From contig WRMN01000013.1 in the NCBI GenBank assembly GCA_009777095.1, positions 1-59,352 of the forward strand: a stretch of DNA of 59,352 nt. The letters are read 5' to 3'. Position numbers and translations under genes: made by a program. Source of the DNA: Bacteroidales bacterium. GTDB lineage: Bacteria; Bacteroidota; Bacteroidia; Bacteroidales; UBA932. The notes beneath the pieces were generated by a model, which made no database searches, had not been told where the DNA came from, and was given only the letters and a program-made list of their open reading frames with translations. Below are positions 8,249 through 17,100 of this stretch, in pieces (positions within the stretch are counted from its first letter, which is position 1; each line of letters starts with the position of its first letter).

Positions 8249-9721
8249 TTATTTCGGCATGTCGGGAAGTGCCCATCCTTCGCGATAGGTGTGTTTAATC
8301 AATTCCTCTGCAAATTGGTTGGCATTAATGGGGTCTGTCCATGTCTTGTCAAAGGTGGGGTGTCCGTCCGTAATTTTGAAACCGTCTTTAATCACGGTCT
8401 TAATTGTTGCATCTTGAGGAATGTTGGTAAAGCGCATGTTGGGGCCGTCCCACTCCAATTCCTGATTTAATCCCTGCAACCTGACAGCCAATACACCCAT
8501 AACCACCATTTCATTGAAAGGCCCTGCTTCGCCGAAGTAGGAAGTTGTTTCCACGCGACTGTCGGCATCTTCCTTACAGGCGCGTACCCAGTCCATTTCG
8601 TGGGAAGTTGTTACCTCGCGCAGTACTTCAGGAGCTTTCGGCTCGCGGCCGGAAAGGAGGTAGGGGCGTACGCCGTAGCATCCGCAAATCAGCGTATCTT
8701 TTGTTCCGTGGAAGATTACTCCGCCGCCGCTGTCGTTCATGTTTTTTCCGGCAGGCAGTCCTTCGGGACGCATCGGCATTAAGCCTCCGTCGTACCAATA
8801 CACCTCTACTTCAGGCATAGCAACCTTGGGCATATTGTCGCGCGCAGGGAAAATTAATTTCACCGTTTGTGCATTAGGCGCGCAATCGGTAAGCAGCAAG
8901 GTTGAACTTCCCTGGGCTTTCGTGGGATAGCCTAATTTTAATCCTTTGAAAACAGGGTGAAGAATGTGGCAGGCCATGTCGCCCAGAGCGCCTGTTCCGA
9001 AATCCCACCAGCCGCGGAAATTCCAAGGCGTGTAAATGGAATTGTAAGGACGGAATGGTGCCGGGCCGATAAATGCATCCCAGTTCATTGTGCCGGGTAC
9101 TTTTTCTACTTTTTCCGGACGATTTAAGCCCTGCGGCCAGATAGGACGGTCGGTAAAGGCTTCTACTTTACGCACTTCGCCGATTTCGCCGTTCCATATC
9201 CACTCGCAGATCTTACGTACTCCTTCTCCCGAAGCGCCTTGATTCCCCATTTGGGTGGCTACTCTGTGCTTTTTCGCCAGCTTGGTTAATAAACGCGATT
9301 CGTAAACCGTATGGGTAAGCGGTTTTTCAACGTACACATGTTTACCGACAGTCATTGCATCGGCAGCAACAATTGCGTGCGTATGGTCGGCCGTTGCGAC
9401 TACTACCGCATCTGCCGATTTCAGCAGTTCATCGTACATACGACGGTAGTCGCTGTACTTTTTAGCATTCGGATATGCCTTGAATACCCTGTCGGCATAT
9501 TTCCAGTCCACATCGCAGAGGCCGATAATGTTTTCGTTCGGTATGGCCTTGAGCACGCCGGCCCCGCGCCCTCCGACGCCAACGCCAAGGACGTTAAGTT
9601 TGTCACTCGGCGCTACGTGGCCGAATTTCTTTCCCAATACAGTGTTGGGAACTACTGCTAAACTGAGAGCAGCGACTGCTCCTTGTTGAAGGAATTTTCT
9701 TCTTGAAATCTCTTTTGGCAT
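8249..9721 (-). CDS. Tat-exported Gfo/Idh/MocA family oxidoreductase
   Basis: A 490-residue NAD(P)-dependent sugar oxidoreductase with a twin-arginine signal (SRRKFLQQGAV, Arg 7 and 8), so it is folded with its cofactor before export. The Rossmann glycine motif reads GVGVGGRGAG, and the family signature EKPLTHT follows about 100 residues later. The long C-terminal domain (GPAPFRPYNSIYTPWNFRGW, then DMACHI) is typical of the large Bacteroidetes subgroup with Tat signals. Expected role: oxidising or reducing C3 of a glycoside in the periplasm, in concert with the adjacent DUF1080 protein. It starts 4 bases after the upstream oxidoreductase gene. The sequence looks intact. Confidence 0.92.
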   Translation of the reverse strand: MPKEISRRKFLQQGAVAALSLAVVPNTVLGKKFGHVAPSDKLNVLGVGVGGRGAGVLKAIPNENIIGLCDVDWKYADRVFKAYPNAKKYSDYRRMYDELLKSADAVVVATADHTHAIVAADAMTVGKHVYVEKPLTHTVYESRLLTKLAKKHRVATQMGNQGASGEGVRKICEWIWNGEIGEVRKVEAFTDRPIWPQGLNRPEKVEKVPGTMNWDAFIGPAPFRPYNSIYTPWNFRGWWDFGTGALGDMACHILHPVFKGLKLGYPTKAQGSSTLLLTDCAPNAQTVKLIFPARDNMPKVAMPEVEVYWYDGGLMPMRPEGLPAGKNMNDSGGGVIFHGTKDTLICGCYGVRPYLLSGREPKAPEVLREVTTSHEMDWVRACKEDADSRVETTSYFGEAGPFNEMVVMGVLAVRLQGLNQELEWDGPNMRFTNIPQDATIKTVIKDGFKITDGHPTFDKTWTDPINANQFAEELIKHTYREGWALPDMPK

Positions 9722-9725
9722 AAGT

Positions 9726-10808
9726 TTATAGTTTTTTATTAGTGTTTATTAATCCGTATCCTGTTTTTAAGTTGCTTCGCCGTTCCCTGATTTTTTCTAA
9801 AGTATGAAGATCTCCGATGGCAGGCAGGGCATGGGTTAAGGCGTCTTCGTAAAATTTCCATGCGTATTCCGAAGCGCTTGCGGCATGGCGCATGGTAGGG
9901 AGTATCTCGTCTCTTTTTCCCGATTCAATTGATTGGGCAAAGCGAGCGCACAAGACATCAATATTTTTATCTCCAAAGGGTCTTTGGATTTTTTGCGTCT
10001 GCGCTACGCCGTGCAGTTCTACAATTGCGGTTTTGAAATCATGTGTCATTCGTGCAATGCCCTTTGTTCCTATGAGGTCAATGTATGAATTATGCGTGAG
10101 GTCTTTGGATAATTGCCCGTAAACGTGCCCCTGCGTAATGTCGAACACAATGCCGTTTTCAAAGGTTCCATGGCATTGTAGCCACCAGGGTTCTTCGTAA
10201 TTCCACATTCGGATAGCCTGCGCATGCCATGTTTTATATTCCGAGGCGGCGTACCAGCGCGCAATATCCACATAATGCATTCCGCAGTCGTGAAAAGAGG
10301 GTCCTTCGTAGTCATGCCCTTCCCCCGGAGCTAAGCCCGGTGTCAGGTGGCAAATGCGGATAATGGCCAACTCGCCGATTTCGCCCTGAGCGATGAAATC
10401 TTTGATTAGATGGTGATACCACGAATTTCGCAAATAGAGGTTTACCGTAGAAATAAGGTTTGACGCTTCGGTGAGCCTGACTATTTCCCACTCTCTTTCA
10501 AGGTTTTCGGCAATAGGTTTTTCTGCAATAATATGTTTTCCGCATGCAACAGCTTTTTCGATTTGATTTCCCCGCGAATCGGCCAAAGCAGAAAGAACTA
10601 CTACCTGTACGGCAGCATCATTAAAGATCTCCTGTTCATCGGCAGTAATGACTGACTTGGGGGATAATTGTTGTGCAAGGCTGCGGGATAAAGGATCAAT
10701 GTCGCATATATAGGCAATATCCCATTTTCCGCTTTTTTGCATTTCCTGAAGAAAAAAGCCCCCTATCCGTCCAAAGCCTATGATACCTACTTTAATTTTT
10801 GAACTCAT
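9726..10808 (-). CDS. Gfo/Idh/MocA family oxidoreductase, cytoplasmic
   Basis: A 360-residue oxidoreductase without a signal peptide and therefore cytoplasmic, unlike the other three enzymes of this operon. The NAD-binding motif is VGIIGFGRIGGFF and the catalytic EKP motif is in IIAEKPIAENLE. The C-terminal alpha/beta domain contains GPSFHDCGMHYVDIARWY, where the His and Asp are likely active-site residues (the family's D-x3-H helix). The organisation suggests it reduces or oxidises the sugar product after import, possibly a 3-keto-hexose. It is the first gene of the operon, with a -7 promoter element about 22 bases before the start. Substrate unknown. Confidence 0.9.
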   Translation of the reverse strand: MSSKIKVGIIGFGRIGGFFLQEMQKSGKWDIAYICDIDPLSRSLAQQLSPKSVITADEQEIFNDAAVQVVVLSALADSRGNQIEKAVACGKHIIAEKPIAENLEREWEIVRLTEASNLISTVNLYLRNSWYHHLIKDFIAQGEIGELAIIRICHLTPGLAPGEGHDYEGPSFHDCGMHYVDIARWYAASEYKTWHAQAIRMWNYEEPWWLQCHGTFENGIVFDITQGHVYGQLSKDLTHNSYIDLIGTKGIARMTHDFKTAIVELHGVAQTQKIQRPFGDKNIDVLCARFAQSIESGKRDEILPTMRHAASASEYAWKFYEDALTHALPAIGDLHTLEKIRERRSNLKTGYGLINTNKKL

Positions 10809-10829
10809 ACTAATAATATGTATAGCTCA

Positions 10830-10837
10830 CAAAGATA
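10830..10837 (-). promoter_or_regulatory. -7 element for the 3-keto-sugar operon
   Basis: The minus strand reads TATCTTTG, a full match to TAnnTTTG. It lies 21 bases ahead of the first ATG of the four-gene operon. No good -33 TTTG is seen at 19-21 bases, so this rests on the -7 motif and its position. Confidence 0.5.
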
Positions 10838-10913
10838 GTAAAAAAACTATTAAAACATTACTTTAGCAAATAAATTTTTATCGTATTCTTGTTCGCTTCG
10901 CCATATTCGTGGT

Positions 10914-11039
10914 TTAATCGGGGTCGCAGTTTTTTCGTGTCGATATTATGTATTCTTTTTCTGCCATATCTATGAACTTGTCCAATATGACTGCTTTGTC
11001 TTCTATTGCCAACAATTGTGCTTTGACGAGTCCTAAGAA
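10914..11039 (-). pseudogene. Remnant of an IS3-type OrfA transposase (C-terminal end)
   Basis: Reading the minus strand from 11039 gives about 41 codons ending in TAA at 10914-10916. They contain LLAIEDKAVILDKFIDMAEK followed by EYIISTRKN. This resembles the coiled tail of IS3/IS150-family OrfA proteins in Bacteroidetes (a leucine-zipper-like helix, then a VAEKxxxIxIRK ending). An in-frame stop lies just upstream and there is no start codon, OrfB or inverted repeat nearby, so it is a fragment. It sits between the RND pump gene and the sugar operon. The call is from pattern recall and is moderate at best. Confidence 0.4.
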
Positions 11040-11068
11040 AGTTTAAAGAATTGATCGGGATTGTTTTT

Positions 11069-14000
11069 CTAATCTTGCTGTTGCCGTGTTTCGCCGGTCA
11101 GGAAGGTATAAATAGCGGGAATTACGTACAGGCTAAACAAAGTAGCGCAAATCATTCCGCCTACTACGGCTATGCCCATTGCTATACGGCTCTCGGCGCC
11201 TGCGCCGGTAGCTAACGCCAATGGAAGAATGCCCAGAATGGTGGACAAACTGGTCATTAAGATAGGCCGAAAACGCGACACAGATGCGTCTTTAATAGCT
11301 TCCATTAAAGACAAGCCTGCCTCGCGGCGTTGATTGGCAAATTCAACAATAAGAATCCCGTTTTTGGTTACCAATCCGATTAACATGATAATGCCGATTT
11401 GACTAAAGATATTCAATGTTTGTCCATATAGTTTCATCGCCAACAATGCGCCCATTACCGACAAGGGAACGGTAAACATGACAATCAGAGGGTCGCGGAA
11501 ACTTTCAAACTGCGCTGCAAGCACTAAATAAATCAAGACCAAGGCCAAAATAAATGCAAACATCAAGCTGGAGGTACTTTCCACAAAGTCTTTAGAGTCG
11601 CCCGACAGAGTTGTGCTAAAGTCATCGCTGAGTACGTGGCCGGCAATACGGTCCATTTCCTCAATTCCCTGCCCAAGCGTATAACCTTTGGCCAAGCCTG
11701 CCGAAACCGTAGCTGAAACAAAACGGTTATAGCGGTAAAGTTGCGGCGGCGTACTGCTCTCCTGTATAGACACCACATTGTCTAACTGTATTAATTCACC
11801 GGCGGTATTGCGGACATAAGCATCGGTCAGGTCTGTAGGTTTATTGCGATTTATACGGTCATACTGGCTCAAAATCTGATATTGTTTACCATTGTATATA
11901 TAATAACCGATACGTTGTTCGCTCATGGTCAATTGCAGGGTTTGGGCTATGTTTTGTACGGAAAGCCCCAGCAGGGCTGCTTTTTCCCGATTAATAGAAA
12001 TGGTAACTTCCGGCTTGGTAAATTTCATGTTCAGGTCGGAAGCCGCAAATACCGGACTTTTATTTACTTCGTCCATAAAGGTCGGCAGGTATTTTTTCAG
12101 ATCTTCCAAGTTTTTTGCTTGAATTACGTAAGCTACAGGTAAGCCTCCTCGGCGGCCGCCAAAGGTTTGCTGTTGGGTAACAAAGGAGCGCGCACCGGTC
12201 ATCTGCCGAACAATCGGATTTAATTTATCGGCTATTTGCTGTTGGGTTTCCGAACGGTCTTCGGGTTGCACTAATTTTATACGCAGCCACGAAGCATTAA
12301 CGCCACCCATGCCGACGCCGCCCATGAGATTTTCATACTCTCCGGGAATTTGGTCATCAACAATGGCAACCATTTCATCAACGTAGCGGTTCATATAGTC
12401 GAAGGTAATTCCTTCCTGCGCTACTGAGTTAATGGTAAGGTAAGAACGGTCTTCCAAAGGCGCCATTTCGGAAGGTAGTTCCGACCACATCCAAACGATC
12501 AAACTTATCGCTGCCGCAACAATAACAAGGGCTATGTAACGAAAACGCATAAACCAGTTGAGCGAACGGCGATAAACATTATTAAAGCCTATGAAGAAAG
12601 GCTCTGTAACACGATAGAACCAGTTTTCCGTTGCATTCCTTGTTAGCAATTTGGTGGTAATCATCGGCGTAAAGGTAAGCGCCACAATTGATGAAATACA
12701 TACTGCTCCGGCAATTACAACGCTGAATTCGCGGAATAAGCGGCCGGTAACTCCCTGTAAAAACACAATAGGGAAAAACACGGCAACTAAGGCAACCGTT
12801 GTAGAAATAACCGCAAAGTATATTTCTTTTGATCCGGCTATGCCTGCTTCCTTCGGCGCCATGCCTGCTTCTATTTTTGTGTAAATATTTTCCATCATCA
12901 CAATAGCATCGTCAACCACCAATCCAATGGAAAGCACAACAGCAAATAAGGTAAGGATATTAATAGAAAATCCGGCTAAGTACATTACAAAAAACACGCC
13001 GATAAGCGATATGGGAATAGCCAGAACCGGAATAAGGGTAGTACGCCAACTTCGCAAAAAGAGGAAGATAATCAACACCACCAAGGCAAAGGCCTCAAAA
13101 ATGGTAGTGCGCACTTCTCCTAACGATTGGCGAATAAACACCGTATTATCAAAGGTAGTTTCCACTATAATATCTTCCGGAAGGTCTTTTTTCAATTCTT
13201 CAATTACGATTTTGGCGCGGTCAACAATATCAATATAATTGGCACCGGGTAGCGGTATGAGGTTACAACTCACTGCAGGAATGCCATTTAGTTTCAATAT
13301 TACCCGCATGTTTTCAGGTTCTATCTCTGCTATGCCAATATCGTTAAAGCGCACAAGACGTTCACCATCTTGATATACAATCATATTATTGAAATCATCA
13401 ATAGTACGGAAACGACCGAAAGTCCGCACCGAAAGTTCGATGTTATCTCCTTCTACTCGGCCTGACGGCAATTCTACATTTTCATTAGTAACCGCATTCC
13501 GTACATCTAAGGGGGTAATACCATAAGCCGCTAAGCGCGTGGGGTCCATTTTCAGGCGAATAGACATTTTTTTCGAACCCCAAACACCAACGCTGCTTAC
13601 GCCCGATATAGTTTGCAGCCGTTCTTTAAAATTAATTTCGGCATAATCGCTCAGGTCAATCATAGAGCGCCTTTCGCTACGCAATGAAACGCCAAAGATA
13701 GGGTTAGCATCGGCATCGGCCTTTTCTACTACCGGAGGGTCAACATCTCGCGGCAATCTGCGAAGCGCGCCTGATACTTTGTCGCGCACATCGTTGGCGG
13801 CTGTTTCCATCTCAACTTCCAAGTTAAATTCTACCGTAATACGACTACTGCCGTCACGACTTGAACTGGAAATAGAGCGGATACCCGGAATACCATTAAT
13901 GGCCGATTCTAAGGGTTCAGTAATCTGGGTTTCAATAACGTCCGCATTAGCTCCGGGGAAACTGGTGCTTACCGTTACAATGGAGGGGTCAACACTGGGG

Positions 14001-14110
14001 TAATCGCGTACACCCAAATAAGTAAATCCGATAGCTCCCAGTATCAATATGATAATATTTAATACTGTGGCTAATACAGGACGTTTAATACAAGTAGCAG
14101 CAAGAGACAT
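11069..14110 (-). CDS. Efflux RND transporter permease subunit (HAE1/AcrB type)
   Basis: A 1013-residue proton-driven RND pump of the inner membrane that exports drugs or other hydrophobic compounds through a tripartite complex. Family features are visible: N-terminal helix 1 (IKRPVLATVLNIIILILGAI), porter domain segments (TSFPGANADVIETQITEPLE), the double repeat of helices, and the proton relay GLVVDDAIVMMENIY with paired Asp. The second-half equivalent is IGLVTKNGILIVEFANQ. Its length matches HAE1 members (about 1010-1050). The membrane-fusion and TolC-like partners that usually flank such genes are absent, so it must use unlinked partners. It has its own -7 element, and the downstream flank carries an IS fragment. 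Confidence 0.95.
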   Translation of the reverse strand: MSLAATCIKRPVLATVLNIIILILGAIGFTYLGVRDYPSVDPSIVTVSTSFPGANADVIETQITEPLESAINGIPGIRSISSSSRDGSSRITVEFNLEVEMETAANDVRDKVSGALRRLPRDVDPPVVEKADADANPIFGVSLRSERRSMIDLSDYAEINFKERLQTISGVSSVGVWGSKKMSIRLKMDPTRLAAYGITPLDVRNAVTNENVELPSGRVEGDNIELSVRTFGRFRTIDDFNNMIVYQDGERLVRFNDIGIAEIEPENMRVILKLNGIPAVSCNLIPLPGANYIDIVDRAKIVIEELKKDLPEDIIVETTFDNTVFIRQSLGEVRTTIFEAFALVVLIIFLFLRSWRTTLIPVLAIPISLIGVFFVMYLAGFSINILTLFAVVLSIGLVVDDAIVMMENIYTKIEAGMAPKEAGIAGSKEIYFAVISTTVALVAVFFPIVFLQGVTGRLFREFSVVIAGAVCISSIVALTFTPMITTKLLTRNATENWFYRVTEPFFIGFNNVYRRSLNWFMRFRYIALVIVAAAISLIVWMWSELPSEMAPLEDRSYLTINSVAQEGITFDYMNRYVDEMVAIVDDQIPGEYENLMGGVGMGGVNASWLRIKLVQPEDRSETQQQIADKLNPIVRQMTGARSFVTQQQTFGGRRGGLPVAYVIQAKNLEDLKKYLPTFMDEVNKSPVFAASDLNMKFTKPEVTISINREKAALLGLSVQNIAQTLQLTMSEQRIGYYIYNGKQYQILSQYDRINRNKPTDLTDAYVRNTAGELIQLDNVVSIQESSTPPQLYRYNRFVSATVSAGLAKGYTLGQGIEEMDRIAGHVLSDDFSTTLSGDSKDFVESTSSLMFAFILALVLIYLVLAAQFESFRDPLIVMFTVPLSVMGALLAMKLYGQTLNIFSQIGIIMLIGLVTKNGILIVEFANQRREAGLSLMEAIKDASVSRFRPILMTSLSTILGILPLALATGAGAESRIAMGIAVVGGMICATLFSLYVIPAIYTFLTGETRQQQD

Positions 14111-14139
14111 TCTATTCGATTTAAAAACTTGTTATTCTG

Positions 14140-14147
14140 CAAATGTA
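14140..14147 (-). promoter_or_regulatory. -7 element for the RND pump gene
   Basis: The minus strand reads TACATTTG (TAnnTTTG), 29 bases before the ATG. The region further upstream is the AT-rich spacer repeat, and no clear -33 element is seen. Confidence 0.45.
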
Positions 14148-14156
14148 CTAATTATT

Positions 14157-14199
14157 TTTTAATAAACTTTTAACTTTAATAAACTTTTAACTTTATAAA
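14157..14199. repeat. Low-complexity AAACTTTTAACTTT spacer repeat
   Basis: The words AATAAACTTTTAACTTT and TTATAAAC are repeated imperfectly up to the stop codon of the adjacent giant gene. The same word family recurs in other spacers of the window (33.2, 34.46, 39.0, 45.4 and 53.7 kb). Confidence 0.6.
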
Positions 14200-17100
14200 C
14201 TAATCCGGCACCGCCGAGACAGATACCGAAGGTATTACTATCGGTGTCATCGTCATAGTTATGGCATTTGATGTAACCGTTGTCGTTCCGGCGCAAGGGT
14301 CGTTTGAAGTCATCTCGCAACTGATTATATCTCCGTTTTCAGGTTCATAGCTGTAGGTAGTACCGATGGCGCCGCCGATAGGGCTTCCACCTTTCAACCA
14401 CTGGTAGCTCGGCGCTGTCCCCTGATTTACCGTATTGCTTACGGTATAGGTTACGCTTGTTCCCATGCAGACATTATTATCGGAAGCGGTAATCGTTGCT
14501 GCAGGCGTTACTATTGGCAATACCGTTACTGTTACCGTATGCGCTGCCAAGGGCGGCGCAGGGCATTCTGCTTCCATAAAGGTAATTCTTGCATAACCGT
14601 GTCCGGAATGACCTGTTTGAACTGTTCCATCAGGCCATGTAAAGGGCTGATCCCCTGCTATTGTTTGAGCGTCTTCCAAATAACAGGTCGGCGATAATTG
14701 CCATAATGCCGCATTAACCGGATCGCCCGATTGCCATACGCCGAATGCTGAGGCCGTATAGATCCAACCTGAGCCGCCGCCGCCAATAGGCCAGGACGTA
14801 CCTCCTCCATACCAACCGCCGCCGGCACCGCCCGATGCCCATTCATCAGCGCCCGCACCGCCGCCATTCCAACCGCCTGTTGAGGCAATATTATTTCCTG
14901 TATTATCCGGTCCATAACCAAATTCCCCGTTAGATACATGATCACTGTAATTACTGGACCCTCCTGCCGTTTGACCGGCACCAATAAAATCAGTTCCATG
15001 ACAAGAGAAAGAAGGCGCAGACAATCCTCCTCCATCATTACCTGCATAAACGTCGCAGGAAGAATCATAATAAGCCAACAGTCCATCTCCATGTCTTCCG
15101 CCGCCGCCGCCTGCTACAATAATCCTGTGATAGTAAGTATTTCCGTTAACTCTTATATCGGTGCCGCCGCCGCCGCCTGAGCTGCACCAGTGATGGGTGC
15201 TTGCTGTTGGCTGCCCGCCCACATAAACATACAAGTTGTCGCCTGCCGTTAAATTTACTTCTCCCACAGCATAGCCTCCTCTGCCGCCTTTATATGTAAT
15301 ATCATTACTGTGTCCGCCCTGTGCGCCCCAAACTTCTAATTTATAGCGGCCTGTTATCGGCGCTGTCCAACTTTGAGGACTTCCATCGTCTCCTGTCGTT
15401 CCATTATAACTAAAATCTTTAGTCCCCATAGTACCGGCTACTACCCAATAAGTCGTACTTGTTGTTGGCGTAACCGTGTAACTGTTACCCCAACCAATTA
15501 AGTTTTGCAGGCCGGAGTCGGAATACCATTGTACAAAATGGCCGGCTGTTGCTGTAGCTGTTAAGGTAGCTGAGCCTCCTTCGCATATTTGATAGGTAGT
15601 AGGGCTTGGCGTTACATCAGCCGCTGTGGGTAGCTCTTGTACTATTACTGTTACTGTGTTTGAAGTAAAACTGCCGCAACTTGTGTTGATTATATAGGCT
15701 AATGCGGCTCCGTTTTGGCCGATGCTTACCGTACTTGGGGAGGCATAATAGCTGCCGTTCAAGGTCCACGAGCCGGACCCTGTTAAGGTACAGGAGCCTA
15801 CATCTACCGTAGGGGTGCAGGCGCTTAAATCTAACGGCATGCCCTCACAAACAGCTAACGAGGCACAGGGTAGTATTACCTGAGGATAATTTTCCGGGAA
15901 CACGGTTATCGTAAAGGTAACAGGGCTGCCGCTACAGCTTGTAGCGTTAAAACTGTATATCGGCGTTACCGTTATGGTTCCGGATATAGGCACACTTGTT
16001 GTATTCGACGCCGTGAAAGTTCCTATGGTTCCTGTTCCCGACAAGCCTAAGCCTATTGCCGTATTACTGTTCGTCCAAGTAATATTTGTTAACGTTCCCG
16101 AACCCGCAAAGGGAGTTGTTGTCGCTCCGGAGATATAGGTCTGATTAGTATATGTATTGCTCCTTGGAACAGGCAGTACCGTGATCGTAAAGGTTGAATC
16201 ATATCCTGTGCAATTTCCATAAGTCGGCGTTACTGTGTAGGTACGTGTTAGCGGGGCGGCGCCGATATTAGCAGTTGTAAAGCCCGGTATTGATGTTACC
16301 GTAGAGCCTGAGGTCGTACCGCCGATGGCATCGCCGGTAGAACTCCAGTTATAACTGTAACTCGAACTTATTCCGGTATAATTGCCTGTAAAGGTGGCGC
16401 CCGAAAATAAAATTTCCGCACATAGGGTCTTATTTTCCATGTTGTCCACCCGCGGTCGTGCATACACCTGCATCGGCAGTATTTTTGTGATAGCCGGCGC
16501 TAAGGTTTCCGGACACTCCAAGCTGAGCTGGGACAAGTTCATCCACGAGGCGCTTATTGTTCCGTCAGGCACAGGATCATCGGCTAAGGCTTTTTCAAAT
16601 TGAGTCGTAAAACTATAGGTTACTGTTGTCGAAGTTACGTTAGCGCCTAAGGAATTTAGATAGGTGTCGTCTAATTTAAACGCCAGCTTGCGCATAGCGC
16701 CATCGTTAACCAATACGTTGGTCATCGAAGAGGGAGAGAGCGTACCGCTACCAGCAACATAGCCTGAATAAGCATAACTAACCTCTCCGGAGACATCAAT
16801 ATTCAAGGCGGCAGGCATCAATACAAATATTGAATCTATTGGAGACATATTAACCGAAGTAGCCTTGTCTATACGCCAGGCGCTAAAAGTAACAGTGCGC
16901 ACTCCTTCCGAACCATGACAGCTTGCAAAGTCTAAATTGCTGGCTATCGTTAAATTGGCATTAACAGCATAAGAGGCGATAACGCCTGTCAGGAACAAGG
17001 AACTTGAACGGTATATATGGCTGTTACTGTTATTTGCATCAAGGCCGCAAATTCGTTTGCCGCTTATCGTCATGCTTATTTGTTCGGCATAATACGAATT

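Noticed and set aside
11069-14110. RND gene considered as a heavy-metal (HME) pump
   Set aside because: The paired-Asp proton motif and overall sequence fit the HAE1 group; no HME-type motifs or metal regulators nearby.
14658-15092. Minus-strand frame of 144 codons inside the giant adhesin
   Set aside because: Alternative frame over the glycine-rich domain; rich in Met and Gly because of GGN codons.
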